A DNA stretch of 64,000 bases from Ralstonia pickettii. Its GTDB lineage: Bacteria > Pseudomonadota > Gammaproteobacteria > Burkholderiales > Burkholderiaceae. The notes below the pieces were generated by a model. It searched no databases. It was not told the origin of the DNA and saw nothing but the letters and a program-made list of their open reading frames with translations. The stretch spans positions 1,469,405 through 1,533,404 of the forward strand of contig NZ_CP104382.1 of NCBI RefSeq assembly GCF_030582395.1, in the 5' to 3' direction. The position numbers were made by a program, and so were the translations under genes. Shown here piece after piece: positions 9,485 through 18,028 of this stretch (position 1 is its first letter; the number at the start of each line of letters is the position of its first letter).

Positions 9485-9518
9485 CGCCCGTGCTTCAACA
9501 GCTGAAGCCAGCCGGGCG
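9485..9518 (-). other. Nested stem-loop between livK and livH
   Basis: The 34-base element consists of CGCCCG (9485-9490) pairing with CGGGCG (9513-9518), and inside it GCTTCA (9492-9497) pairing with TGAAGC (9503-9508), with small internal bulges. There is no T-run, so it is not a classic terminator. Such hairpins after a binding-protein gene commonly protect the upstream mRNA from 3' exonucleases and raise binding-protein levels relative to the permease; that role is inferred here. Confidence 0.55.
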
Positions 9519-9535
9519 TGCCGCAGATCAGACCC

Positions 9536-10735
9536 TCAGGCCAGCTTGCACTGCGTCTGTTCGACCGGCAGGAAGGCCTTGCCGACGGCGACCACTTCGG
9601 CAAAGTCGTCCTTGTCCTTCATGCGGTTCTTGGGCTTGCCCTTGAGCAGGTAGTAGTTCTTGAGCACCTGGTGGTCGGCCGCGCGAATTTCTTCGGGGCC
9701 GGTCAGGCCGTCGTACTTCATGCCCTGCAGCGCGGCGATCACGGCCTTTGGATCGGCGCTGCCGGCCTTGGCCATTGCGTCGAGCAGGATCTTCGTGCAG
9801 GTGTACGAGCCTGCCAGGCTGTAGTTCGGGTTGGTCTTGAACGTGGCCTGCGTGCGCTTGACCAGATCGCGGTTGGCAGGCGTATCCACGTCGTGCCAGT
9901 ACTGCGCGCCGAAGTACACGCCGTCGCACAGGTCAGCGCCGAGCGATTCGAACTGCTCCAGGCCAGACGCCCACGCCACCAGGATCGTCGTGTTCTTCTT
10001 CATGCCGAAGCTCACCGCTTGGCGCAGCGTGTCGGACGATTGCGAACCGAAGTTCAGGATCAGCAGCACGTCGGGCTTGGCGGCCATCGCGTTGGTCAGG
10101 TAGCCGCTGAATTCCTTCTCGGTGAGCGCGTGGTAGCTGTTGCCCACATGCTCGATGCCCTTTTCCTTGAAGATGTTCTTGGCCGCCGAGAGCAATCCGT
10201 CGCCAAACACGTATTGCGGCGTGATCGTGTACCAGCGCTTGGCCTTGGGCATCGATTCGATCAGCGGGCGCACGGTGCGCTCGATGGCGCCGAATGTGGG
10301 CACCGACCAGCGGAAGGTCGCGCGGTTGCAGTCCTTGCCGGTAATTTCATCGGCGCCCGCGGTCGTGATGAACACCCCGCCGAACTTCTCCGCCTCCTTG
10401 CCCATCGCGAGCGACTCGGACGACAGGATGCCGCCCGCGAAGTAGCGCGCGTTCTTCTGCTGCGCGAGTTCCTGGACCTTGCGCACGGCCGTGGCCGGCT
10501 TGCCTTCGGTGTCGAGCACGCTATACGCCAGCGGGCGGCCCAGCACCTTGCCGTATTGCTCCACGGCCAGCTTCATGCCCAGGTCAGCGAATTTGCCGTT
10601 GGCGGCAAACAGGCCGGACATCGGCACCGGACAGCCCAGTTCAATGGCATCGGCAGCCCACGCAGAACGGGCCTGCAGCAGCGACGCGGGCACGGCGGAC
10701 AGCGCCGCCAGTTTGAGCAAATCTCGACGATTCAA
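9536..10735 (-). CDS. livK: Periplasmic substrate-binding protein of Liv-type ABC importer
   Basis: 399-residue periplasmic binding protein of the Leu/Ile/Val type I fold. The start is taken as TTG at 10735 because GAGGAG sits just upstream and the resulting N-terminus is a Tat-like signal ('NRRDLLKLAALSA', then cleavage after 'ARSAWA'). No ATG gives a sensible signal peptide. The mature part opens with 'IELGCPVPMSGLFAANG', the ligand-binding start of this family. It is first gene of the seven-gene operon running to 3386. Ligand unknown; the context suggests a ureido, hydantoin-derived or peptide-like compound. Confidence 0.9.
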   Translation of the reverse strand: MNRRDLLKLAALSAVPASLLQARSAWAADAIELGCPVPMSGLFAANGKFADLGMKLAVEQYGKVLGRPLAYSVLDTEGKPATAVRKVQELAQQKNARYFAGGILSSESLAMGKEAEKFGGVFITTAGADEITGKDCNRATFRWSVPTFGAIERTVRPLIESMPKAKRWYTITPQYVFGDGLLSAAKNIFKEKGIEHVGNSYHALTEKEFSGYLTNAMAAKPDVLLILNFGSQSSDTLRQAVSFGMKKNTTILVAWASGLEQFESLGADLCDGVYFGAQYWHDVDTPANRDLVKRTQATFKTNPNYSLAGSYTCTKILLDAMAKAGSADPKAVIAALQGMKYDGLTGPEEIRAADHQVLKNYYLLKGKPKNRMKDKDDFAEVVAVGKAFLPVEQTQCKLA

Positions 10736-10862
10736 AGCGCACTCCTCAAGTTCGTGTGAATACAGAACAGCGCTCGGAGCCACCACCGGCGGCAGCTTCC
10801 TCCTGGCCTTGACCGGCGAGGTTTTCGCCGACCATCACGTCGAGCAAGAACCAGACCAGTTT

Positions 10863-10891
10863 TTTATATTTGTTATGATAAATAGGCGAAA
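10863..10891 (-). promoter_or_regulatory. Candidate promoter of the livK operon
   Basis: Reading the minus strand, a TATAAA -10 (10863-10868) follows a weak TTTCGC -35 (10886-10891) with 17-bp spacing, in an AT-rich island inside otherwise GC-rich DNA. It would give a leader of about 120 bases before livK. The remainder of the 355-bp gap 10736-11090 shows no gene; the GntR promoter must also lie there but no clear match was found. Confidence 0.45.
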
Positions 10892-10895
10892 TCAT
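10875..10895. promoter_or_regulatory. Inverted repeat overlapping the livK promoter (possible GntR operator)
   Basis: ATGAT (10875-10879) and ATCAT (10891-10895) form a perfect 5-bp inverted repeat around an 11-bp spacer, covering the -35 and the spacer of the predicted livK promoter. Position between the divergent livK and gntR genes makes it a candidate operator, though it does not match the common FadR-type TGGTNNNACCA half-sites. Confidence 0.35.
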
Positions 10896-11090
10896 CATAG
10901 AAGCCGCATCGGCGATGCGTCAACGGCAAAGGCGTCGGTGTTTACTCCAAGGTGTGCGACACGGCCGCCGCGCACGACGATGTGGAAAACCGGTGCGCAC
11001 GCACGATTGCGGGGCACACATGCACCACGCTTGCCAGTCGGCACGGCGCGGCCCCGCAGTTAGAATGCGCGCAACAAGGAACGGACATCC

Positions 11091-11948
11091 ATGGCCACAC
11101 TCGGATCAGGCAAGACGGCGTCGATCGGCATCCGCAAGCAAAAGCGCGCCGACCTCGTTGCCGAAGAACTCAAGCGGCTGATCACGCAGCGCAACCTCAA
11201 GCCCGGCGACAAGCTGCCGCAGGAGATCAAGCTGCAGGAGACCTTCGGAGTCAGCAAGGGCACCATCCGCGAAGCGCTCAAGTCATTGGAGGTGCAGGGG
11301 CTGGTGAGCGTGAGCACGGGGCCCGCCGGCGGCGGCACCATCGTCGAGGTGCCGTTGGACCGCACGTTCCAGCTCATGCAGAACTATCTGTTCTTCAAGG
11401 ACATCGGCATTGCAGACGTCTACACCGTGCGCTGCCTGCTTGAGCCTGAACTGGCCGCGGGCGCGGTGCCGCATCTGACCGAAGACGATTTCCGCGCGCT
11501 CGAGCACACCATCGACCTCTGCGACCCAGCGTCGACCAAAGCCGCTGCGCCACTCGACCAGCGTCAGGAAGATCTGAGCTTTCACGACATCCTGGCCGCG
11601 GCCAATCCCAACCCGATGCTGCGGTTCTGCTGCGAGTTGATCAACGAGATGATTCGGCAGCTCGTGGTGTTCGGCAACGAAACCTCGCCGAAGGACCACG
11701 CGAAGTTCGGCGCCTCCAACGTGAAGTTCCACCGGCAGATTCTGGATGCGGCCCGCGCGCGCGACGCCGACACCGTGCGCGCGCTCATGAGTACGCACAT
11801 GGACGACTGCACGCATCACGTCACGCGCATGAAGGGCCGCGTGCACGGCCGCCTCGTGCTCGACTCAGAGATGCCGCGCCGCCATCGGCCACTGATCGAC
11901 GATCACGACGACAGCGGCCACAGCGACCACAGCGAAGACCGCGCGTGA
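11091..11948 (+). CDS. GntR-family transcriptional regulator with FCD domain
   Basis: 285 residues: winged-helix DNA-binding domain at about 20-85 ('FGVSKGTIREALKSLEVQGLV') and a FadR-type C-terminal FCD ligand domain at about 105-245. His165, His214 and His236 sit where FCD proteins bind a metal that holds a carboxylate effector. It is divergent from the livK operon and probably its repressor, with the imported compound or a product as inducer. The tail after residue 260 is unusual, rich in His and Asp (for example 'DDHDDSGHSDHSED'), beyond the normal end of the fold. It ends 4 bp from the convergent cyanase gene. Confidence 0.9.
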   Translation: MATLGSGKTASIGIRKQKRADLVAEELKRLITQRNLKPGDKLPQEIKLQETFGVSKGTIREALKSLEVQGLVSVSTGPAGGGTIVEVPLDRTFQLMQNYLFFKDIGIADVYTVRCLLEPELAAGAVPHLTEDDFRALEHTIDLCDPASTKAAAPLDQRQEDLSFHDILAAANPNPMLRFCCELINEMIRQLVVFGNETSPKDHAKFGASNVKFHRQILDAARARDADTVRALMSTHMDDCTHHVTRMKGRVHGRLVLDSEMPRRHRPLIDDHDDSGHSDHSEDRA

Positions 11949-11952
11949 CGGT

Positions 11953-12396
11953 TCAGTAAGTCTTGTAGGGCAGGAATTTGCCGCTCATGACGATGCGCAC
12001 GCGATCGCCCTTGGGGTCGGGCTCGCGCGTGAGATCCATGTTGAAGTCGATCGCGCTCATGATGCCGTCGCCAAACTCTTCGTGGATCAGCGCCTTGAAC
12101 GTCGTGCCGTACACGCTGATGAGTTCATAGAAGCGGTAGATCAACGGATCCGTCGGCACCGACGTGGGCAGCGACCCCTTGTACGGCGTCACCTGCAGCA
12201 GCATGACGGCCTCTTCGGGCAGATCCAGCGCCGCGCCAACCGCCTTGGCCTGCGCTTCGGTCAGCGTCATCTGCCCGAGCAGCGCTGCGGTGCTCCACTC
12301 CTTGCTGTGGCCGATCACTTCGGCCAATTGGGCCCAGCTCAACTGCTTCTTGATCTTCTGCAGGACGATCAGGTCGGTCACGTCTTCGCGTTGCAT
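11953..12396 (-). CDS. cynS: Cyanate hydratase (cyanase)
   Basis: Converts cyanate and bicarbonate to carbamate, which falls apart to ammonia and CO2, detoxifying cyanate and releasing nitrogen. The 147-residue protein has the N-terminal helical domain and the catalytic C-terminal domain. Arg88, Glu91 and Ser114 match E. coli CynS Arg96, Glu99 and Ser122 with a constant offset of eight. The start at 12396 has GGAGG upstream ('acctccgg' on the plus strand). Proximity to an N-carbamoyl hydrolase operon may be functional, since carbamoyl compounds can break down to cyanate. Confidence 0.95.
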   Translation of the reverse strand: MQREDVTDLIVLQKIKKQLSWAQLAEVIGHSKEWSTAALLGQMTLTEAQAKAVGAALDLPEEAVMLLQVTPYKGSLPTSVPTDPLIYRFYELISVYGTTFKALIHEEFGDGIMSAIDFNMDLTREPDPKGDRVRIVMSGKFLPYKTY

Positions 12397-12575
12397 TTCG
12401 GCACCTCCGGAGGTTTGAGGGAACGGCGCGCAGCATGAGCAAGGTCGATGCCATGCACGCAGCGCCGCGCCTATGGCGACACTTGGGCCCGGTGTAAAAC
12501 TTTCCGCACCGCAATATCCGCCCGGCAACGATTTCAAAGCGTTGTGAGAACCCCCGAATTAGGGCAAACCCCGAG

Positions 12576-12593
12576 ATTGACAGCGCTGTCAAT
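12576..12593. promoter_or_regulatory. LacI-type operator O1 (perfect 18-bp palindrome)
   Basis: ATTGACAGCGCTGTCAAT is perfectly self-complementary with a central GC pair, the form typical of LacI-family operators. It lies about 118 bp upstream of the oprB start and upstream of the predicted promoter. The core TGACAGCGCTGTCA recurs with one mismatch at 12645. The likely binder is the LacI-type regulator encoded at 18970-20010. Confidence 0.7.
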
Positions 12594-12604
12594 TGTGGCC
12601 ATTC

Positions 12605-12633
12605 TTGCGTCCGTCGGCTCGCCACACTATTCA
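12605..12633 (+). promoter_or_regulatory. Predicted sigma-70 promoter of the oprB-xylFGH operon
   Basis: TTGCGT (12605-12610) and TATTCA (12628-12633) are separated by 17 bp. A start site near 12640 would place the second operator right at the beginning of the transcript, and the first operator upstream of the -35. Confidence 0.45.
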
Positions 12634-12644
12634 GAAGAGAACGC

Positions 12645-12658
12645 TGACACCGCTGTCA
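12645..12658. promoter_or_regulatory. LacI-type operator O2
   Basis: TGACACCGCTGTCA matches the core of O1 at 13 of 14 positions. The two centres are 67 bp apart, close to a whole number of helical turns, so one tetramer or two dimers could hold the promoter in a loop. Confidence 0.65.
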
Positions 12659-12693
12659 TGCATGGCAGACGGTCCAATATCAGGAGACAGTCC

Positions 12694-14049
12694 ATGGAGC
12701 TTGAAGCCGCACGTCCGGCCGCACGTCGTCATTCCCGCAACAAGCGCATTGGTCAACGCGTCGGCGCGTCGGCCATTGCAGCCGCCGTACTCGCGCTGGG
12801 CGCAGCCAGTGCCCACGCGTATGACATCACGACCAGCCCCTATCTGACCGGCGACTGGGGTGGCCTGCGCACCCGTCTGGCCGAACAGGGCGTGAACTTC
12901 AACCTCGGTTACGGCAGCGAAGTGGCGCACAACTTCAGCGGCGGCACCGAACATCTCACGCGCTACACCGATCAATGGGTCATCGGTACGGCGCTGGACC
13001 TGCAGAAACTTGTCGGCTGGCAGGGCGCCACGTTCCAGGCCACCGTCACTGACCGCAACGGCCGCAACCTCGGCAGCGACGCGAACATCGGCAACAACAT
13101 GCTGATCCAGGAAGTCTATGGCCGCGGCCAGACCTGGCACCTGACGCAGTTCTGGCTGAACCAGAAGCTGCTCAACGACCGCCTCGAAATCAAGGCAGGC
13201 CGCGTGACGGTGGGTGAAGACTTCTTCTCGTTCTCGTGCGATTTCCAGAACCTGACGTTCTGCGGCTCGCAACCGGGCAACCTGGTGGGCGGCTACTGGG
13301 TGAACTGGCCGACCAGCCAATGGGGCGCGCGCGCCAAGGTGCACACCTCGGCCGAAACCTATGCGCAGATCGGCGTGTACCAGGTCAACCCGAATTACGT
13401 GGATGACGGCTGGGCCCGGCGCAACGGCTGGAAGCTGAACAACCCCGGCGGCACCACCGGCGCGCTGATTCCGCTGGAATTCGGCTGGATGCCGACCATC
13501 GAGGGCCGCCCGGGCACGTACCGCGCAGGCGTCTGGTACAACACGTCGAACGGCAAAGACCTGTATGAAGACGTGAACGGCAACGCCCGCGGCATCACCG
13601 GCCTGGACGCCAAGCAACGCAGCGGCCAGTACGGCGTCTACCTGAACCTGCAGCAGCAGATCACGGGTGCGCCGGACGGACGCGGCGCCACGGTGTTCCT
13701 TAACTTCTCGCAAGCTGATCGCAACACCGCGCAGACCGACCACCAGATCTCGGTGGGCGTGCAGTACAAGGGGCCGTTCGATCGCTTGGCCGACACCGTC
13801 GGCTTTGCCGTGGGTGCCACGCACAATAACGGCCGCTATGCCGACTTTGTCCGTCAGACGAATGCCCGCACCGGCGCCAATACCGTGGTGGGTGACGGCT
13901 ACGAATACGTGAGCGAGCTGTATTACAGCTGGTCGCCGGTGAAGTCTGTGTACTTCCGTCCTAATCTGCAGTACATCCTTCATCCGGGCGGCACTTCGCA
14001 AAACAAGAATGCCTTCGTCGTCGGCCTGAAGACCGGCGTCACGTTCTAA
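12694..14049 (+). CDS. oprB: Carbohydrate-selective porin, OprB family
   Basis: 451-residue outer-membrane beta-barrel for passive sugar entry. A long basic-then-hydrophobic signal peptide ends at 'SAHA' (about residue 42); the mature start 'YDITTSPYLTGDWGGLRTRL' is the OprB N-terminal signature, and the chain ends in phenylalanine as outer-membrane proteins do. The ATG at 12694 follows GGAGA. It is the first gene of the sugar operon, 31 bp ahead of xylF, and is preceded by two LacI-type operators. It presumably feeds the periplasm with the same sugar that XylF binds. Confidence 0.92.
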   Translation: MELEAARPAARRHSRNKRIGQRVGASAIAAAVLALGAASAHAYDITTSPYLTGDWGGLRTRLAEQGVNFNLGYGSEVAHNFSGGTEHLTRYTDQWVIGTALDLQKLVGWQGATFQATVTDRNGRNLGSDANIGNNMLIQEVYGRGQTWHLTQFWLNQKLLNDRLEIKAGRVTVGEDFFSFSCDFQNLTFCGSQPGNLVGGYWVNWPTSQWGARAKVHTSAETYAQIGVYQVNPNYVDDGWARRNGWKLNNPGGTTGALIPLEFGWMPTIEGRPGTYRAGVWYNTSNGKDLYEDVNGNARGITGLDAKQRSGQYGVYLNLQQQITGAPDGRGATVFLNFSQADRNTAQTDHQISVGVQYKGPFDRLADTVGFAVGATHNNGRYADFVRQTNARTGANTVVGDGYEYVSELYYSWSPVKSVYFRPNLQYILHPGGTSQNKNAFVVGLKTGVTF

Positions 14050-14080
14050 GAATGCACTTGCGCACAATAGGAGACCTTTC

Positions 14081-15091
14081 ATGATTTCCCGCGTACTGAA
14101 CACCCTCGCCGCTGCGGCGGTCCTGACTTTCGCCGCCACCTCGGCCCACGCCAGCAAGGAAGCGCCGGTGATCGGCTTCTCGATCGACGACCTGCGCGTG
14201 GAGCGCTGGACGCACGACCGCGATTACTTCGTCGAGTCGGCCAAGAAGCTGGGCGCGACCGTGAACGTGCAGTCTGCCAACGCCAACGAAGCCAAGCAGA
14301 TCGCCCAGATCGAAAACCTGATCGCCCAGAACGTCGACGTGCTCGTGATCGTGCCGTTCAACTCGAAGGTGCTCGGCAACGCCATTGCCAGCGCCAAAAA
14401 GAAAGGCATCAAGGTGGTGTCCTATGACCGCCTGATCCTGAACGCCGACATCGACGGCTACGTGACCTTCGACAACGTGAAGGTGGGCGAGCTGCAGGCG
14501 CAGGGCGTGGTCAAGCTCGCGCCGAAGGGCAATTATTTCCTGCTCGGCGGTGCCGCGACCGACAACAACGCACGCCTGCTTCGCGAAGGCCAGATGAAGG
14601 TGCTCAAGCCGTACGTCGACAAGGGCGACATCAAGATCGTCGGCGAGCAGTGGACGCCGGAATGGGACCCTTCCAAGGCGCAGAACATTGTTGAGAACGC
14701 GCTGACCGCCAACAACAACAACATCCAGGGCATCGTTGCCTCCAACGACGGCACGGCCGGTGGCGCGATCCAGGCGCTGGCACGCCAGAAGCTGGCGGGC
14801 AAGGTGCCGGTGTCGGGGCAGGACGCTGACTTGGCCGCCGTGAAGCGCGTGGCCGAAGGCACGCAGGCCATGACCGTGTACAAGCCGATCAAGCAGATCG
14901 CCGCTACCGCCGCCGAGATGGCCGTCGACCTCGTGAAGGGCACGGCGCCGAAGTTCAACACCAAGCTGAACAACGGCAAGAAGGATGTCGACACCGTGCT
15001 GCTGACCCCGACGCTGCTGACCAAGGACAACCTGGACAGCACCGTTGTCAAGGATGGCTTCTATACGCATCAGCAGATCTTCGGCAAGTAA
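14081..15091 (+). CDS. xylF: D-xylose-type ABC transporter, periplasmic binding protein
   Basis: 336-residue periplasmic binding protein of the type I sugar-binding (ribose/xylose) family. A signal peptide ends at 'SAHA'; the mature protein starts 'SKEAPVIGFSIDDLRVERW', the XylF pattern. 'SANANEAKQIAQIENLI', 'VSYDRLI' and 'GQDADLAAVKR' are typical ligand-cleft segments. An AGGAG site precedes the ATG at 14081. It captures the sugar for XylG/XylH; xylose is the best guess from similarity, but no xylose catabolic gene is visible nearby. Confidence 0.92.
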   Translation: MISRVLNTLAAAAVLTFAATSAHASKEAPVIGFSIDDLRVERWTHDRDYFVESAKKLGATVNVQSANANEAKQIAQIENLIAQNVDVLVIVPFNSKVLGNAIASAKKKGIKVVSYDRLILNADIDGYVTFDNVKVGELQAQGVVKLAPKGNYFLLGGAATDNNARLLREGQMKVLKPYVDKGDIKIVGEQWTPEWDPSKAQNIVENALTANNNNIQGIVASNDGTAGGAIQALARQKLAGKVPVSGQDADLAAVKRVAEGTQAMTVYKPIKQIAATAAEMAVDLVKGTAPKFNTKLNNGKKDVDTVLLTPTLLTKDNLDSTVVKDGFYTHQQIFGK

Positions 15092-15133
15092 GCAGTCGAT
15101 GCAGTGGTCAGTCGTAGTGAGTAGGAGAACGCC

Positions 15134-16681
15134 ATGAGCAGTAACGGCACCCTGTTCGAGATGCGCAACATCGTGAAGTCGTTCTCCGGTGTGCGCGCGC
15201 TCGACGGCGTCAGCCTGGCAGTGAAGCCGGGCGAGTGCGTCGGTTTGTGCGGGGAGAACGGCGCCGGGAAATCGACCCTCATGAAGGTGCTGTCGGGGGT
15301 CTATCCCTACGGCACCTTCGAAGGCGAGATCCTGTGGGAAGGTGAGCCGCTGCGCGCGCATTCCGTGCGCGACAGCGAGCGCGCCGGCATCGTCATCATC
15401 CACCAGGAACTGATGATGGTGCAGCAGCTCTCCGTCACGGAGAACATCTTCCTCGGCAACGAGATCACCAAGCCGGGGGGCCGCATGGACTACGACGCCA
15501 TGCACGCCAAGGCAGAAGAACTCCTCGCCCGCCTGCGCCTGACCGACGTAAACGTGGCCGCGCCCGTGATGAACTACGGCAGCGGCCACCAGCAGCTTTT
15601 CGAGATTGCGAAGGCGCTCGCCAAGAATGCGCGCCTGCTGATCCTGGACGAGCCGACCTCGTCGCTGTCCGCCAAGGAAATCGAGGTGCTGCTGTCCATC
15701 ATCGACGACCTCAAGCGCAGCGGCGTGGCATGCGTCTACATCTCGCACAAGCTCGATGAGGTCAAGCGCGTGTGCGACACCGTCACCGTCATCCGCGACG
15801 GCAAGCACATCGGCACGCGCCCCGCCGCCGACATGACGATCGACAACATCATCACGATGATGGTCGGCCGCGAAATGACGTCGCTGTTCCCGAAAGTGGA
15901 ACACACGGTGGGCGACGTGGTGATGGAAGCGCGCAACGTCACCTGCTGGGATGTCACCAACCCCAACCGCAAGCGCACAGACAACGTGAGCTTTGCCGTG
16001 CGCCGAGGCGAAATCCTCGGCGTGGCCGGGCTCGTGGGCGCGGGGCGTACGGAAATGGTCTCCGCGCTGTTCGGCGCATACCCCGGCCGCTCCAGCGCCG
16101 AGATCATCATGGACGGCAAGCCCGTCAAGGTGGGCTCTCCAGCGGATGCAATCGCGGCCGGCATCTGCCTCGTGCCAGAAGATCGCAAGCGCCACGGCAT
16201 CGTCCCGCTGATGGCCGTGGGCGAAAACATCACGCTCGCCACGCTGGCGCAATACGCGCGCGGGTTGCGTGTCGACAAGGGCGCCGAACTCACCACCGTC
16301 GACCGCGAAATCAAGCGCCTGCGCATCAAGACCGCCAGCCCGGCGCTGGCGATTGCCAGCCTCTCGGGCGGCAACCAGCAGAAAGCCGTGGTCACGAAGA
16401 TGGTGCTGGCAATGCCGAAGGTGCTCATCCTCGACGAACCCACGCGCGGTGTCGACGTTGGCTCCAAGTACGACATCTACAAGATGATTGCCGACTTGGC
16501 CGCCAGCGGTGTCGGCATCATCATGGTCTCGTCCGAGATGCCGGAAATCCTGGGCATGAGCGATCGTGTCCTGGTCATGGGCGAAGGCCAGCTGCGCGGC
16601 GACTTCGTCAACCAAGGCCTCACCCAGGAGCGCATCCTGGCTGCTGCAATCAACGCTGAACCCGGCCGCCAAGCGGCTTGA
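15134..16681 (+). CDS. xylG: D-xylose-type ABC transporter, ATP-binding protein
   Basis: 515-residue tandem ATPase of the sugar (RbsA/MglA/XylG) type. The first half has Walker A 'GENGAGKST', an atypical signature 'YGSGHQQ' and Walker B 'LLILDEP'. The second half has a degenerate Walker A ('GLVGAGRTE') but a good signature 'LSGGNQQK' and Walker B 'VLILDEP', as is usual for this family. A GGAG site lies ahead of the ATG. It is 42 bp after xylF and 6 bp before xylH. Confidence 0.93.
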   Translation: MSSNGTLFEMRNIVKSFSGVRALDGVSLAVKPGECVGLCGENGAGKSTLMKVLSGVYPYGTFEGEILWEGEPLRAHSVRDSERAGIVIIHQELMMVQQLSVTENIFLGNEITKPGGRMDYDAMHAKAEELLARLRLTDVNVAAPVMNYGSGHQQLFEIAKALAKNARLLILDEPTSSLSAKEIEVLLSIIDDLKRSGVACVYISHKLDEVKRVCDTVTVIRDGKHIGTRPAADMTIDNIITMMVGREMTSLFPKVEHTVGDVVMEARNVTCWDVTNPNRKRTDNVSFAVRRGEILGVAGLVGAGRTEMVSALFGAYPGRSSAEIIMDGKPVKVGSPADAIAAGICLVPEDRKRHGIVPLMAVGENITLATLAQYARGLRVDKGAELTTVDREIKRLRIKTASPALAIASLSGGNQQKAVVTKMVLAMPKVLILDEPTRGVDVGSKYDIYKMIADLAASGVGIIMVSSEMPEILGMSDRVLVMGEGQLRGDFVNQGLTQERILAAAINAEPGRQAA

Positions 16682-16687
16682 ATCGCC

Positions 16688-17890
16688 ATGTCCAATATCC
16701 TGCAATCCCAACTCGCCCGTCAGAACGGTGGCAGCGGCGGCCCGCGCCTGGACGGCCGCGCCATCCAGCAATTGTTCGTGCGCTACAAGGTGCTTGCGCT
16801 CCTGCTGGCCGTGGCGCTCATCTGGGTCTTCTTCTACTTCCGGACCAACGGCACGTTCCTCCAGCCGAACAGCATTTCCAACCTGTTCCTGCAGATGTCG
16901 GTGACGGGCATGCTGGCCTGCGGCATGGTGTTCGTCATCATCGCGGGGGAAATCGATCTTTCCGTCGGCTCGCTGCTTGGCCTGCTGGGCGGGCTGGTTG
17001 CCATCCTCACCGTCAACCTGGGGTGGAACACCTGGCTGGCCGTGGGGACGGTGCTTGTGGCGGGCGCGGCCATCGGCGTGGTCAACGGCTTCATCACGAC
17101 CAAGCTGCGTGTGCCCTCGTTCATCGTTGGCCTGGGCGGCATGCTGGCCTTCCGCGGCTTGCTGCAATGGAGCACCGACAGCGTGACGATTGCCCCGGTG
17201 CCCGATGACCTCGGCAACCTCGCGCAGAGCTTCGTGCCGGCATCGCTGGCGTGGTCGCTGGCTGCTGTGATCGTGGTGGGGTCGGTTGTGCTGACCGTGC
17301 GCCGCCGTCGCGAGCGCGCCCGCCTGTCGCTCCCGCTCACGCCAATGTGGGCCGACGGGCTGAAGCTGCTGGCAATCGCTGCCGCCTCGTTTGGCTTTGT
17401 CGCAGTACTCAACCAGGCCAGCGGCGTGCCGCTGCCGGTGCTGATCCTGCTCGTGCTGCTGGCCATCTTCTCGTACGTCGCGACGCAAACGGTCTTCGGC
17501 CGTCACGTCTATGCGGTGGGCGGCAACATGGAAGCCACGCGCCTGTCCGGCGTGAACGTCGGCCGCGTCAAGCTGCTGGTGTTTGTGCTGATGGGCCTGA
17601 TGTGCGCCTTCGCGGGCATCATCACCACCGCGCGTTCGGCCGCGGGGTCGCCCTCCGCCGGTGTGGGCGGCGAACTTGATGCCATCTCTGCCTGCTTCAT
17701 CGGCGGCACGTCGATGCGAGGCGGTTCGGGCACCGTGTACGGCGCACTGATCGGCGCACTCGTCATGGCGAGCCTCGACAATGGCATGCAGCAGATGAAC
17801 GTCGACGCCTCGTGGCAGATGATCGTCAAGGGCGTGGTGCTGGTCGTCGCGGTGCTGATCGACGTGCTGTCCGGCTCTAATCGGGGCTGA
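16688..17890 (+). CDS. xylH: D-xylose-type ABC transporter, permease
   Basis: 400-residue inner-membrane permease with about ten helices, starting 'FVRYKVLALLLAVALIWVFF' and carrying the family's 'GEIDLSVGSLLGL' and 'FGRHVYAVGGNMEATRLSGVNV' cytoplasmic loop that engages XylG. Length agrees with XylH, which is longer than RbsC. It is the last transporter gene; a possible terminator follows at 17955-18002. Confidence 0.93.
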   Translation: MSNILQSQLARQNGGSGGPRLDGRAIQQLFVRYKVLALLLAVALIWVFFYFRTNGTFLQPNSISNLFLQMSVTGMLACGMVFVIIAGEIDLSVGSLLGLLGGLVAILTVNLGWNTWLAVGTVLVAGAAIGVVNGFITTKLRVPSFIVGLGGMLAFRGLLQWSTDSVTIAPVPDDLGNLAQSFVPASLAWSLAAVIVVGSVVLTVRRRRERARLSLPLTPMWADGLKLLAIAAASFGFVAVLNQASGVPLPVLILLVLLAIFSYVATQTVFGRHVYAVGGNMEATRLSGVNVGRVKLLVFVLMGLMCAFAGIITTARSAAGSPSAGVGGELDAISACFIGGTSMRGGSGTVYGALIGALVMASLDNGMQQMNVDASWQMIVKGVVLVVAVLIDVLSGSNRG

Positions 17891-17954
17891 CGGCGGCTCG
17901 GTCCACATCACTCCAGGGGCCCATCCGGCCCCCCTCCCTGATCCCGGAACGATA

Positions 17955-18002
17955 CGGCGGCGCGCGACGTTGCAGCGCCGGCCGCCGATCGTCCTTTTTT
18001 TT
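17955..18002 (+). terminator. Possible Rho-independent terminator after xylH
   Basis: CGGCGGC (17955-17961) can pair with GCCGCCG (17981-17987), followed seven bases later by a run of eight T (17995-18002). The gap between stem and T-run is longer than ideal, so it may be a partial terminator that lowers expression of the downstream dehydrogenase. Confidence 0.4.
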
Positions 18003-18028
18003 CCTCATCCCGAACGGAATTCGACATC

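Noticed and set aside
14039..17911. A very long open frame (about 1290 codons) antisense to xylFGH.
   Set aside because: It mirrors three well-supported transporter genes; high third-position GC in the real genes removes stop codons from the opposite strand. The translation is His/Arg-rich and matches no protein family.
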